From: Halichondria panicea
Lineage: Eukaryota > Porifera > Demospongiae > Suberitida > Halichondriidae
Assembly: GCF_963675165.1 (NCBI RefSeq)
Contig: NC_087380.1
Coordinates: 2,905,803-2,969,802, forward strand
DNA: 64,000 nt
Direction of reading: 5' to 3'
Shown: piece by piece, positions 20,585 to 30,860 of the stretch
How the letters are laid out: every line of letters begins with the position of its first letter
How positions within the stretch are numbered: position 1 is the stretch's first letter
Translations under genes and position numbers: made by a program
The notes under the pieces: model-generated
Database searches by the model: none
What the model saw: only the letters and a program-made list of their open reading frames with translations
What the model was told of the DNA's origin: nothing

Positions 20585-22853
20585 CTACTTATGTCTAGGT
20601 CTCTTCTTAAGGGGAGTGTCATCAACTACTTCCTCTTCATTAAATAGCCTTCTCTTTTTAGACGAATTTCCCCTTACTGGTAGCATGGAAAGACTGCCTT
20701 GAACTCGAATTGATTGGGAAGATTGCAAGCAAGATTGTAGAGTAGGGTTAGTACAAAATCCTCCTCTACTACGCAACTGTCCAAAATAGTTTTCTAATGG
20801 ATCTTGAGAGAAACATTCGCTGAGTAAGTATCGACCAGACACACATGGTAGACTAAACAAGTATCGAATGACAGCCACAAATGATTTCACTGCAAAAATA
20901 GATATGCACATACCTATACATGTATGTATATGCTATATGTAATTACCAGTAATCCTTAATCCTTCCCTAGTTGCCCTGCTTAGAAGCATTGTTGGTTTTT
21001 CTGCCTTCGGTACATCAGTTCTTGTTTCCACACTATCCTCCCATTCTTTGAGGTATCCTAGGAAATCTTTTTCCAACCACTGCAATAGAAGTGTGTGTAC
21101 AGTGTGTTATAAATGGTATGTTGCCATTTTAATCTTACATTTAGGCGTGCATCGTCAGCATCTTCATATGGCTTCAAGTTGTGTTTTCTCCGTTTTAAGT
21201 ATACTTTTGGGTGACGTACATTAAGACAGTCGAACAACTTATCCATCATGCGCACGAATCTTTGCGTTTCAAATGTGTCCACAGACCCTTGCATACACAA
21301 TCCTTCAGCGACTGATTCACTTAATACCTGTGCATAACGATGTATTAATTTAATAACAAGGCATTTCCTTACCTCGGCTGCAAGGCTCACTTTCATTCTT
21401 GAATACGAATTTAGATCAACATGTTCTTTCGAAAGTTTTTTAAGAAGAAATAGTCCCTCTGACCTCTTTCCCATTGATACTTTACCATTGTAGAGGGAGC
21501 GCAAATGATCCCAGCTAATATGTTTGCCATTGATCTGTGAACAGATTCATAATTTGAAAGAGCAAACAACCACATGATTTATACTCACCCACAGTTTTCT
21601 TGTCCATCCATGCCCAAAGGAATGTGACCAACAATTACGCGTTGTTTTAATAAGGTGAGGGATGTCTGAAAAGAAGTGAATGTATCGTTCTTCAGTAGTA
21701 TATGGATTTTTAACTCGGTGACAAACATCATCCTTACTAACAGAGTGTATATTAAATAGCTTTCGATTTGTTGAAGCGCCATCTCCGGTTACTGCTATTA
21801 CTTTAAAACCAAGTCTCTCTAATCGTTCTATTGCCTCCCAGACCATGAAAAATAGCGATGATCCTGTTACTTCAGCTGTAGCAAAATGAGCATACGGAAA
21901 ATGCAATCCAGTAAAAACACCTCTTACCATAAGGCAAAGCAAATGTGTTGCAACGCTATTATCGGAAATGTTGCTCTCGCTTAGTTGATTTTCTACATCA
22001 CTCAAATGAACGAAACCAATCACATTATGATGATGCTTATCATAGACCAAACTCTCTCGCAACTTCATTTCATCTATTAAAATTACAATGAACTTTTTCC
22101 ACTCCAATAGTCCATGTTTACTAGCTTCTTCCAGCAACATTTTATCAACTTCGGATTGGAAACCACACTTAACTTTGAATACATGAGAATAATCTCTAAG
22201 TGTTCTTTCTGATGGTAGTCTTATAAAGCCAGAAGAACGCAAGGAATGATAAGCAGCTGAGGAGAGATCCACTGTCTAACTGAGCTTTTATTTCTCCATT
22301 AGGACTCAATAATTTTCCTTTGCGTGACACAATCATACCCACAAAATGCGGATCAGGGTTACCAGTACACACAGTACTTGATTGAATTACATCCAAAAGC
22401 TGTCTGAAACTCGAAAAACTTATTAGCGTAAATGGAATTGATGACAGTACTTTGGTATTTCCTGCGTCAACTTTGTGACCGTGAACAAACAATTCCCAAG
22501 ATAAATCAACATTTACTAACAATGTATGTGTTATAACCAGAGGTTGACTTGAAGTAGAAGCTTCAGATGATATCTTACAGAGTTTGATTGCTGTTATTGG
22601 CCTTTCAGGTGATGTTTGATTACTCCATGTCATATCAAGGGTAGGCACTACGCGATCATGAAAATCTTCCAGAGTATTAACCTCAACATTTTGTTCTTTA
22701 TTAGATGTCGATGGAACAGCGGATATGCTTTCCTGTAGCAAGTTATTGACATTATCATTGTGTTTTTATACTTATATACTTGCAACATACTTTCTTTTTC
22801 TGTTTTTCACTTTCCCAATTTTTGGCTTGGTAGAATCTCAACTTTCGCGGCAT
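20585..22853 (-). CDS. P-element-type (THAP9-like) transposase
   Basis: Seven exons with consistent phases: 22791-22853, 22339-22732, 21589-22271, 21373-21534, 21139-21327, 20947-21079 and 20585-20889, giving about 642 aa with no stop. It begins MPRKLRFYQAKNWESEKQKK. A C2CH THAP finger is not visible, only a basic start. LPSERTLRDYSHVFKVKCGF precedes the RNase-H-like core. Likely catalytic acids are Asp in LIDEMKLRESLVYD, Asp in VTGDGASTNRKLF and Glu in SQDPLENYFGQLRSRGGF. HLIKTTRNCW and SRMKVSLAAEVLSESVAEGL are further family signatures. The 67-nt intron at 22272-22338 is inferred from phase; without it there would be a frameshift. The open frame across seven exons suggests recent activity or domestication. 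Confidence 0.82.
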
Positions 22854-23374
22854 TTTACTTCTCTGATTTTCTAAGAAACGGATTATAACAAAACACAGTC
22901 ATTCTCATTCAACAAATCCACAGCTTTTAAATTGCCCAATATCATAGTAATAACTATTGGAGCACTTTAATAATAGGTACGGAAACATTAAAGTAACTGA
23001 CACAGGCAAGTACATTTCTTACTATAATTGGCTAACACAATATTCTTGTTCATTCAAGTGTAAATTAGTGCCAGATATATTTTCAGCCCATTTTACAAAC
23101 TACTTTATAAGTTATAGGAACAGAAACATGAAATTTACTGAAAAAACTGCTGTTACTCACCTATACTTGCAAAAATTTTACAGCTGCACTATACCAACTT
23201 TATGACAGTGTATGCCACGTGGGTGAACACATTTTACCACTGTAAACGTCACTGATGAGACTTCCTAGCTTTGGTTAAACGATTTTTCACATAGCACAAA
23301 GCTATTTCGAGGGCGAAACGCGGTTGTTATTTGGGGGTGTTACGTCACATAAGCAAATTGTGTAGCATCACGTG

Positions 23375-23409
23375 ATCCGTTTCCAATCCCTCTCTCTCTT
23401 TTATCTATG
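23375..23409. repeat. Right terminal repeat of the P-like transposon
   Basis: GATCCGTTTCCAATCCCTC followed by CTATG-type terminal bases matches the ends at 2615, 3767-3794, 28502 and 30040-30076. It ends at the first base of duplicated block 2, 10 bp upstream of the second URAD start codon. Confidence 0.7.
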
Positions 23410-23419
23410 GTGGCTCGAC

Positions 23420-23941
23420 ATGCTATCTATTGAGAATGTAAACCTGTTGGACTACTCAGATTTCAAAGACAAGTTTGGCTCGGTCATAGAGCACTGTCCA
23501 TTTGTTGCAGCTGGTGTCTGGAGTTCTCATCCATTTCTAAACAGAGAATCACTTCACTCTGCCTTTGGGACCTTCCTAGGAGCTCTCAACAAAACCACAA
23601 AGCTAGGAGTAGTAAGATGCTATCCTGATCTCGCTGGGAAGTTAGCTGCAGAAAAACTACTGTCGGATGAATCGGCGAGAGAGCAAAAAAGTGCTGGATT
23701 ATTGAGCCTCAGTGTGGACGAAAAGAGGTCCCTAACAGAGTTAAACCAGACGTACAAGGAGAAATTTCAGTTTCCATTCATTTTGTGTGCACGAGAGAAT
23801 AAGAAAGAGTCGATTTTCCGAGAGATCAGAAAGAGAGTAAATAACGATGTTGAGAGTGAGCTTGAGAATGCACTGGCTGAGGTGTGCAAGATTGCCTGGT
23901 ACAGAATAGCTGATCTGGTGAAGGACACGAGTAACCTTTGA
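23420..23941 (+). CDS. URAD-like: OHCU decarboxylase-like, copy 2 (catalytic His lost)
   Basis: 173 codons, fully open, 169 of 173 residues equal to copy 1. Eight of the 12 nucleotide differences are silent. The four changes are R63G, H68Y, H89Q and V128A (about). H68Y turns the signature HPDLAGK into YPDLAGK: CAT in copy 1, TAT here. In the family this His is the proposed acid/base residue of decarboxylation, so this copy is expected to be inactive or altered, although it keeps the canonical Gln89 that copy 1 lacks. The start codon is 10 bp from the transposon end, so the normal promoter shared with the SDR gene is absent. The frame runs upstream to 23372 inside the transposon end, but the first family-like residue is Met at 23420. 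Confidence 0.85.
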   Translation: MLSIENVNLLDYSDFKDKFGSVIEHCPFVAAGVWSSHPFLNRESLHSAFGTFLGALNKTTKLGVVRCYPDLAGKLAAEKLLSDESAREQKSAGLLSLSVDEKRSLTELNQTYKEKFQFPFILCARENKKESIFREIRKRVNNDVESELENALAEVCKIAWYRIADLVKDTSNL

Positions 23942-24184
23942 GAACACTATGTATTTTATACTTTTATTGAGTTGCCAAGCTAAGTGTCTGAAATTAATTT
24001 TTACCCACCCACATACGTGGTTGTGTGCTCGTTCCTATGCAGGCCGAATTTTTAATAGCTATGCCGGACACAAAAAATCAGTGTATATACCATCGAAAAT
24101 GAGATGGGCTGATATTGCTACTGAATTTGGAACATTAATTTTTTTGAATGAATATGAGCACTCACAAACATATGCTAGTTCAAT

Positions 24185-27100
24185 TCAGTTTTTTGATCGT
24201 ATTCCTCCAGCAGCTGGAGCCTCTGTGTTGCCACGCCCACTCACAGTCGAGTAGGCTTTGTTTTGCGTATAGCTGTAGTCACCTTTGACCTCTCTGGAGG
24301 CTGGGATCTCCTCATAAATGGCAGGGGCAGTCTCGTAGGTAGCAGCTGCACTTTGACCCCGGTCAGTAAGGGGGATATCTTGCAGAACGGTCCTGTGTGT
24401 GGAGAGAACAGATGATATCACTTAGTACAATAACATTTGTTTGTCACATTTTCCCTCCTCTCTTGTACCGGAGCACCAGGTAGGTCACCATCACTACAGT
24501 CACTGCAATCACTACCACTACCAGGGCCACCACTCCTCCCACCATAGCACCAGTGTTGTCAGAACTAGAGGGAGAGCTCTCAATCATGATCATCAGTAGA
24601 GGCTGTAATGGAATATGGGGTAATGACAACCCAACAGTATAATTATGTTAGCACTAACCTAACACAATACATGCTGTGCTCATCCCTCCACTGGTAGGCA
24701 ACACACAGCAGTAGACACCACCAGGAGCAGAAGCTGTTCCACTCATCATCAGACTGACACTCATCTGACCTCCGCTAACATACAACGCTCCATCCTCTGT
24801 AACAACAGACCCGTTAGGATAGTACCAATCTCCTGTGTTCCCCTCACAGCAGCCAGCAAGGTCAGTATGACAAACGAGGCCACTCCCCTTTCCCAAGGAG
24901 GACAGGGGGATCTCAGAGAGCCCAGACAGGTAGTTGGTGGAGGATAGGGATAGGTAGACAGGGGGAGGGGCTATATGCATGGGGGTGTTATTAGTGTCAG
25001 ACAAATATAATGGTAACCCTCACTCTGACAAGACGGTGGATTGCTCCAACTGCCAGTGGACAGACAAGTGGCAATAGATGACCCAGAATGAATGAATCCA
25101 GTGTCACAGCTAGGTGTAGGTCGCCTCTCCTCCAATCATTGTGCTGGTTGGTTGTCCAGGATATCCGTTGTCAATAGAGCGAGGAGGGCCACAGGAGAGT
25201 ACTGTTTATAAGACACTGTAATATCAGCACAAATAGCAGTGAGGCTTACATGAGCTAGATGAAGTGGTGCTGGTAACTATAGCAGTGGTAGTTACTAAGA
25301 GAATAAATGATTATTGCAGATAAAAAATTTATTATCCAAGCTCACCTAGCCGCACACAGAATGTCATATCTACTCCAGTACTGTCAGGAATCACACAGCA
25401 GTAGGACCCAGTGGGGCCTGACACAGACCCTCGACGATGGAGTCGAAGTATCCCAACACCACGAGAGGAAACGAATGGAACCGAGGTGTTGACATCAGAT
25501 CGTCTAGGAACAACCTCTCCGCTGGGAAACCTCCACTCCCCGGCTGCAAGGCCGTCGCTTCCACGACAGCATTGAGCATTGTTAGTTCTGCAGATAAGCG
25601 CCTGATCATCGGCCTCCCCGATAGTGTTTATGTCAACCTGTGAGTTCATACCAGCATAGTTGGTGGTTCCCAAGGAAACGTATACAGGAGGTACTGGAGG
25701 TACTGTGGGGATGGGGGGATTGTATCTCTGTTATACAACATTGTATATACTTACCTTCACAAGTGAGGGGTGATCCACTCCATGATCTGTTAGCCAGACA
25801 CACTCTGGTAGTAGTGCTGGTAGTAGTGGCGGGTACGTATCCATTCAAGCAGCTCTGTGTGACCGTGGCTCCCTCAGGGCATGGTGAGGTACTAGAGCTG
25901 TAGCTGATCATTCCATTGGTTGGTACAGGGAGGTCAGGACAGGTGGCTGGGGCAACAAAATCTATCAACCATCCATGCATCATACACGTCTAGCTTGTAC
26001 TCCTTACCTCGACAAGTTGGAGTTGACCCACTCCACATTCTATTAACCCCACAAATCCTGCTGGTGTCTCCATTGATAGTGTAGCCAGTGTCACAGGAGT
26101 AGGTAGCTCCAGTATCCACTGGTCTGATGTCAGTGGATCCACCATCGTAGGAAACGATCAGTGTGGGTAAATCAGAGCAGGTTATCTCTGTGGGAATAGG
26201 TACATTCAACAAAAGAATATATAGTGGGTCAGTTCCACTTACGCTGACAAGTTGGAGGAGACCCACTCCACACTTTATCATTTCCATCACTCTCACAAGT
26301 CCTGGTGCTGCCGCCATTGATAGTGTAGCCAAAGTTACAGCTGTAGGTGGCCACAGTGTCCACTGGTCTGCTGTTAGTAGATCCAGCACCATAGTTAATG
26401 TCCCCATTTGCCAGTGTGGATAAATCAGAGCAGGTTATCTCTATATATGGAACACAAGCACCCTACGTACACATTATTACACATTCATGATCAGCATTTC
26501 TTACGCTGACACACTGGAGCTGATCCACTCCAGGTACCCTCACTCCCACAAGTCCTCATTGCCTCTCCGACCAGACGGTAGCCATTGGTACAAGAGTAAG
26601 TAGCTGTAGTGCCCACTGGTCTGATGCCAGTGGATCCATCACTGTAAGATATCACCCCGTTGGTCAGTGTGGGTAGTAAGTCAGAGCAGGTTATCTCTAT
26701 ATGGGAACAGGTATACGCATAACATACACGTTATTACACATTCAGTCATTCCTTACGCTGACACACTGGAGCTGACCCTCCCCAGATACCCTCACTCCCA
26801 CAAGTCCTCATTGCATCTCCGACCAGACGGTAGTCACCAAAGCAGTTGTAAGTGGCTTGTCCATTATTATAGGTTATGCCTCCATTAGAAATGGTCGGGA
26901 GATTATCAAAACAGAGTGGTGGAACTGCAAGGGAGATAAGGTTATGTAAATAGGAGAGTTGTGATGGTTTCATAAACTCATGGAGGTGCATACACTGGGT
27001 GAAATAAATTTAAATACAGAAGTTAGGGCAATGGTAATACTTTTATCCACTCACCCAGGTTGGCACAGATGGTCATATCTCCTCCAGTAGTTGGTACAGT

Positions 27101-27608
27101 ACAACAGTAGGACCCGGTTGGAGTGAGGGGGTTGTTACCCTGTCTACGGTTCAGTCTGATGAGTTTGGGAGCATTCCTGTTAATGTAGAACTGCTGTCCT
27201 GCGTTTGCTGAGCCACCATTTTGCGGTATCACACTCCTATTAGGATACGTCCACTGTCCCAGTGCTCCCATACCATTGTTGTCAGCATTACTTCTACAGC
27301 AGGTAGTGAGATCAGTGTGACAGGTGAGAGAAGGGAGACCACCCGGAGCATCCTCCCCAATGTCAGTGATAAGGATCTCCATATTGTTTGTAGTGATGGT
27401 ACGACCCGATCCCAGGGACAGTGAGACTGTTTAGTGACACAAATTTTACAATGTTAAGCCATACCATGCCAATAATAATACTGTAGCAGTTCAGCTGAGA
27501 TGTAATATTATTCATGACACATGATTGGATCCATTTACCTTGTTGTCCCCAGCAGGTGGATACAATACATAGCAACAGCGGCAGAAGCTGAACACCTTGA
27601 GCCTTCAT
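24185..27608 (-). CDS. Ig-like/sushi transmembrane receptor, copy 2
   Basis: Same exon plan as copy 1, shifted by 8163-8165. Signal peptide exon 27539-27608; Ig-like 27055-27426; sushi exons 26757-26924, 26505-26696, 26243-26440, 26008-26187 and 25755-25946; Ig-like 25346-25702; linker 25250-25294; sushi six 25024-25201; Ig-like 24659-24970; transmembrane segment (GAMVGGVVALVVVVIAVTVV) about 24448-24602; tail 24185-24392. CCP4 is intact here (YTINGDTSRICG). The sixth sushi exon has the same in-frame stop as copy 1, so a complete receptor needs that exon to be skipped. The tail has AIYEEIPAS and KAYSTVSG, possible SH2 docking sites. The junction into the transmembrane exon is uncertain. Likely a surface recognition or adhesion protein; partner unknown. 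Confidence 0.82.
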
Positions 27609-27786
27609 TGTATGCAACCTCTAGCATCAGACTATATAGACTCCAAAACAGTAGACCTATCTGTTTAATGGATTTTGTTTGTTTCAGTAAATGCTCAGTA
27701 GATCTAGTTGTTTCCATGTAACCAAATCCTATTACAAAGTGCTAAAAAGCTACAGAAGTAGAACTTGTTAAAGCCTATTGGCTTAC

Positions 27787-28219
27787 CAGGGCCGTAGCCA
27801 CCAGTCAGGTTAGTCAGGTTTCAACCTGAGCACTTTTTCCGAGGTGAATAGGCAATGGTCGTCACTACAGTAAACACATAATGGACAAAAATGCAGTGAA
27901 CTTCTTCTGCAGTGCAAAACATGTAAGCATGCTAGAACTATAAGTGATCAAGACTATTAAACTACATGCTATCATTGCTATGGCGAGAGAGAATCCCTTC
28001 CAAGTCTTCCAGACCAAGCTCACCATCCAGTTAACCATTTTTGTTCCCCAAGCGATCATTTGGAAAGTCCAAACCAGTTCTGTGGTCTTGCCAAATACAA
28101 CTTTGCTGTTTCTCCATCATGATAAGAATCACCAACGATACTGGAAATGGGAGTGGCCTCAATCAAAATTCGGCGCGCGTAACAACCTAACCACTCTAAA
28201 GTTGGTGGCTACGGCCCTG
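27787..28219. mobile_element. hAT-like MITE, CAGGGCCGTAGCC ends
   Basis: Perfect inverted ends CAGGGCCGTAGCCACC / GGTGGCTACGGCCCTG bound 433 bp. CTTAC is duplicated on both sides (27782-27786 and 28220-28224). CAGGG termini with a 5-bp target duplication suggest a hAT-related family. No transposase frame is present. Confidence 0.72.
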
Positions 28220-28309
28220 CTTACCATCATAATTATTTAGTTCCTATACATGTAATGTGATCTGGATTTGGTTACATTTCTTTTGTTCTTTTGTACATCT
28301 AGACTATAA

Positions 28310-28432
28310 GGTAAATGTTGGTATAATGAGTCACCTAAGCTTAATTATAAATTTCTCTGGAGATGATCGGTAAAATGTACGCTATAATACAATTAAGATA
28401 TGGTGATTATGAAAATCAGGTTATTTCCCAAT
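28310..28432 (+). repeat. Direct repeat, left copy
   Basis: Starts TAAGGTAAATGTTGGTATAA and matches 30201-30329 over about 125 bp with few changes. The two copies flank the P-like element at 28502-30076. Confidence 0.7.
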
Positions 28433-28501
28433 TATGTCACTTAAATCGTAATTTAATTGTAAAGATGTACTAAATGCAAATTTTGGGGAACGATGGTATT
28501 A

Positions 28502-30076
28502 TCATAGATAGTGTATAGAAAGAGGGATTGGAAGTGGGCTTATCAAGTGTGTGTAATAAACGTAAAGGCCAGTGGACAATCCAGGCTTCGATTAATGCAG
28601 CTACAAGCGCTAAATTACGCACGTTCAGAGATACCAAAGATAAGGTTTTCTCCTATTCTTAGACAAAGGTAAAACTTTCAATAGCACTAAGACCAGTAGC
28701 AGTATTTATTAGAGCCTCTCTTACCATGCATAGGTGCTAATTATTAATTGGGGCCTGGATTTCCAGGCCTATATTAGTGAAATTAGCGGCATATTCAACT
28801 GGGAATGACTTTCTGTACCTATATCTTCGTTGTTTTACAAGCAATATTTACCATTTTGACTTTGTTGAATAGAGAATTAGGTGAGGAATGGAATGGTGTT
28901 GAATTGGCACTGCTAAGTACTAAGGAAAGTTCACAACATGTGATAAAATGGCAAAATTTACCGGAATTTATGTCCACTTTTCCGTACCTCTCTTTGGTTT
29001 ATAATTTGTCTTAGGTATTTCTATATTGTAGTGAGTACTGTATATTGTGAAATGGGCACCCTTATTTGACTGAACAAAGCCTTATTTTGGCAGTAGCTGT
29101 GATGTTTAGTCTACATGTATATTTACAAATTGACGTACGTACATGTATATATTGGTCATACGTTATTATGTTACTACCGTCTTGTTTACTTACCCATGGG
29201 TGATATATACTATAGGGTTAGAGAATGAATACCTAGATGACTGGGACACTGGGAAAAATCGGTTTCTAGCCGTAAGGAGCTTAAGTGCACTGGCTGCAAC
29301 AAGATGCTGTAGTGATGCCACAAGGACTGAAGTTCACAGTCAGGTACGTATATATACAATGTGTATTGTAAACCTAAAACTCCCCTCGTCCCTTTGCAGT
29401 CAAATCATTCATTGACATGATAGGGGACCTGTTCATCCTCCCTGACGCAAGTGCCTTTCTGAGTGAGCGAATCGGCTAGAACCCTCTCGAAGTGTTTAAC
29501 TACATTTCTATTTGATGCACATAATTATTTTTTTACATGTGATCAAACAACCATAATTATAATTATGAATCGAATCAACTATAATACTAAGAGTATAAGA
29601 GTGTGAATACACAATACGCTAAAGTGATCAAGCTATTAAATTGTATTTCCCTCGTAAATCATCCATTCATAGCTACAACTTTGTTGCTCAAAGTCAGTGC
29701 AGTTACATGATGCTGGCACTGCTAAATATCTTGAATCCTTCGTCTTCACAAACAGAGGCTTAGTGGCTTCTCTCGATCTCAGTAGAGCGTTTCTCTGTAT
29801 TAATATTAAAAGGGACAATATTAAAATGGACAAGCAAGCTATACAAATGTAGACTGGTATTTTGGACTTATACCCCTTCCATGCTCATCACTGCTCTTTA
29901 GCTAGCTTTTCTCAAGTCTCATGTGCTGTCTGTCTGCTCTGTAATCTGTGCTGCCATCCCAAGGTGATGTGAAGAAAATATTATTAGCTTCCGGTGCAGT
30001 GAATTAACTTCCTGCGCAGCCTGGACTGGCCAACAATCGCGATCCGTTTCCAATCCCTCTTCTACACTATCTATGG
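28502..30076. mobile_element. Non-autonomous P-like TIR element
   Basis: Left end CATAGATAGTGTATAGAAAG followed by AGGGATTGGAAG; right end CGTTTCCAATCCCTC followed by TTCTACACTATCTATG. 1.57 kb with no recognisable transposase. The flanks GGTATTAT and GGTATTGG hint at an imperfect 8-bp duplication. It has the same termini as the transposase-bearing element at 19.5-23.4 kb. Confidence 0.6.
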
Positions 30077-30200
30077 TATTGGTTCACTAAAAAAAAGAGG
30101 TGTAGAGGATTGTACTAGAACTACCGTAGAGAAAGTATAAATTAATAATTAATTAATCAAATTAACCACTAATTGACCACAACCATGCATTCTCAATAGC

Positions 30201-30329
30201 TTAAGGTAAATGTTGGTATAATAAGTCACCTATAAGCTTAATTATAAATTTCTCTGGAGATAATATGTAAAATTTACGCTATAATACAATTAAGATAATT
30301 TCATGGTGATTATGAAAATCAGGTTATCT
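30201..30329 (+). repeat. Direct repeat, right copy
   Basis: Second copy of the repeat at 28310-28432 (both contain CTTAATTATAAATTTCTCTG), with small indels. It could be the end of another dispersed element or a remnant of a local duplication. Confidence 0.7.
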
Positions 30330-30860
30330 TTTAAAAATTTAAAGAATAATTATACTGAAACTTTGGAAGCATTTTATCAAAGATACCCATAATACATAAT
30401 ACAGGTATCTACCTTAAATAAATGTAGCAATGTGATGCCCCACCATGTGTTAGCCGGAGGGGGGGGGGGGGTCAGGCGAACACAATATATATTCAGGATT
30501 CTGTCTTCAAGTCCCCATGCAGTCAACACTTTTGAGATTCAAGCACTAGTCGATCTTGCACACATCAAAATAGGTTGTGAATGAAATCTTCACTACGCAA
30601 GGCCACCCCCAGTATGGGGCGTGTTGTTGATCAAGTTGTCTTATAAATAATTGTCTCGTAAAGACTGTGCGCCAACATCCCTCAGGAGTATCAACGCCTA
30701 AAATTTAGGCTTTGACATTTTGACTAAAATAATGTCCACCAGAGCAATGCTCCACAATCAATAAAATAGCACACACACACACACACAAAAATTATGTCCG
30801 AGTATAGTCCGTAGTTGAGTATAGTGAGAGAAGAAGAGATGCATAATAAAGTATGAAAAA

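Larger units (their letters stand above)
19504..23409. mobile_element. P-type DNA transposon, left end missing
   Basis: The 3.9 kb between the two duplicated blocks. It holds a minus-strand P-type transposase gene, a convergent plus-strand ORF and, at 23375-23409, a right terminal repeat (GATCCGTTTCCAATCCCTC...TATCTATGG) that abuts block 2 exactly. The same terminal motif bounds the non-autonomous elements at 2.6-3.8 kb and 28.5-30.1 kb. No matching left terminus is present at 19504, where the companion ORF is simply interrupted. The single GTGGCTCG in block 1 is consistent with an unoccupied 8-bp target. Confidence 0.7.
23410..27668. repeat. Duplicated block, copy 2
   Basis: Second copy of the 4.26-kb block at 15247-19503. 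Its left edge is a transposon terminus, not the SDR promoter. Its right edge continues into transposon-rich intergenic DNA. It keeps the 2 bp missing from CCP4 of copy 1, and its receptor reading frame extends three codons further at the end (IRSKN). Confidence 0.95.
27669..30860. other. Transposon-rich intergenic region
   Basis: About 3.2 kb with no gene I can support. It holds a CAGGG-ended MITE (27787-28219), a P-like TIR element (28502-30076) and two direct repeats of about 125 bp (28310-28432 and 30201-30329). Short open frames here look random. A run of 12 G near 30461 and a short AC repeat near 30770 are also present. Confidence 0.6.

Noticed and set aside
21328-21372. Coding read-through of the short stretch between transposase exons 4 and 5
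   Set aside because: The 45 nt are in frame but have good GT-AG ends, and removing them restores the family motif KVSLAAEVLSESVAEGL.
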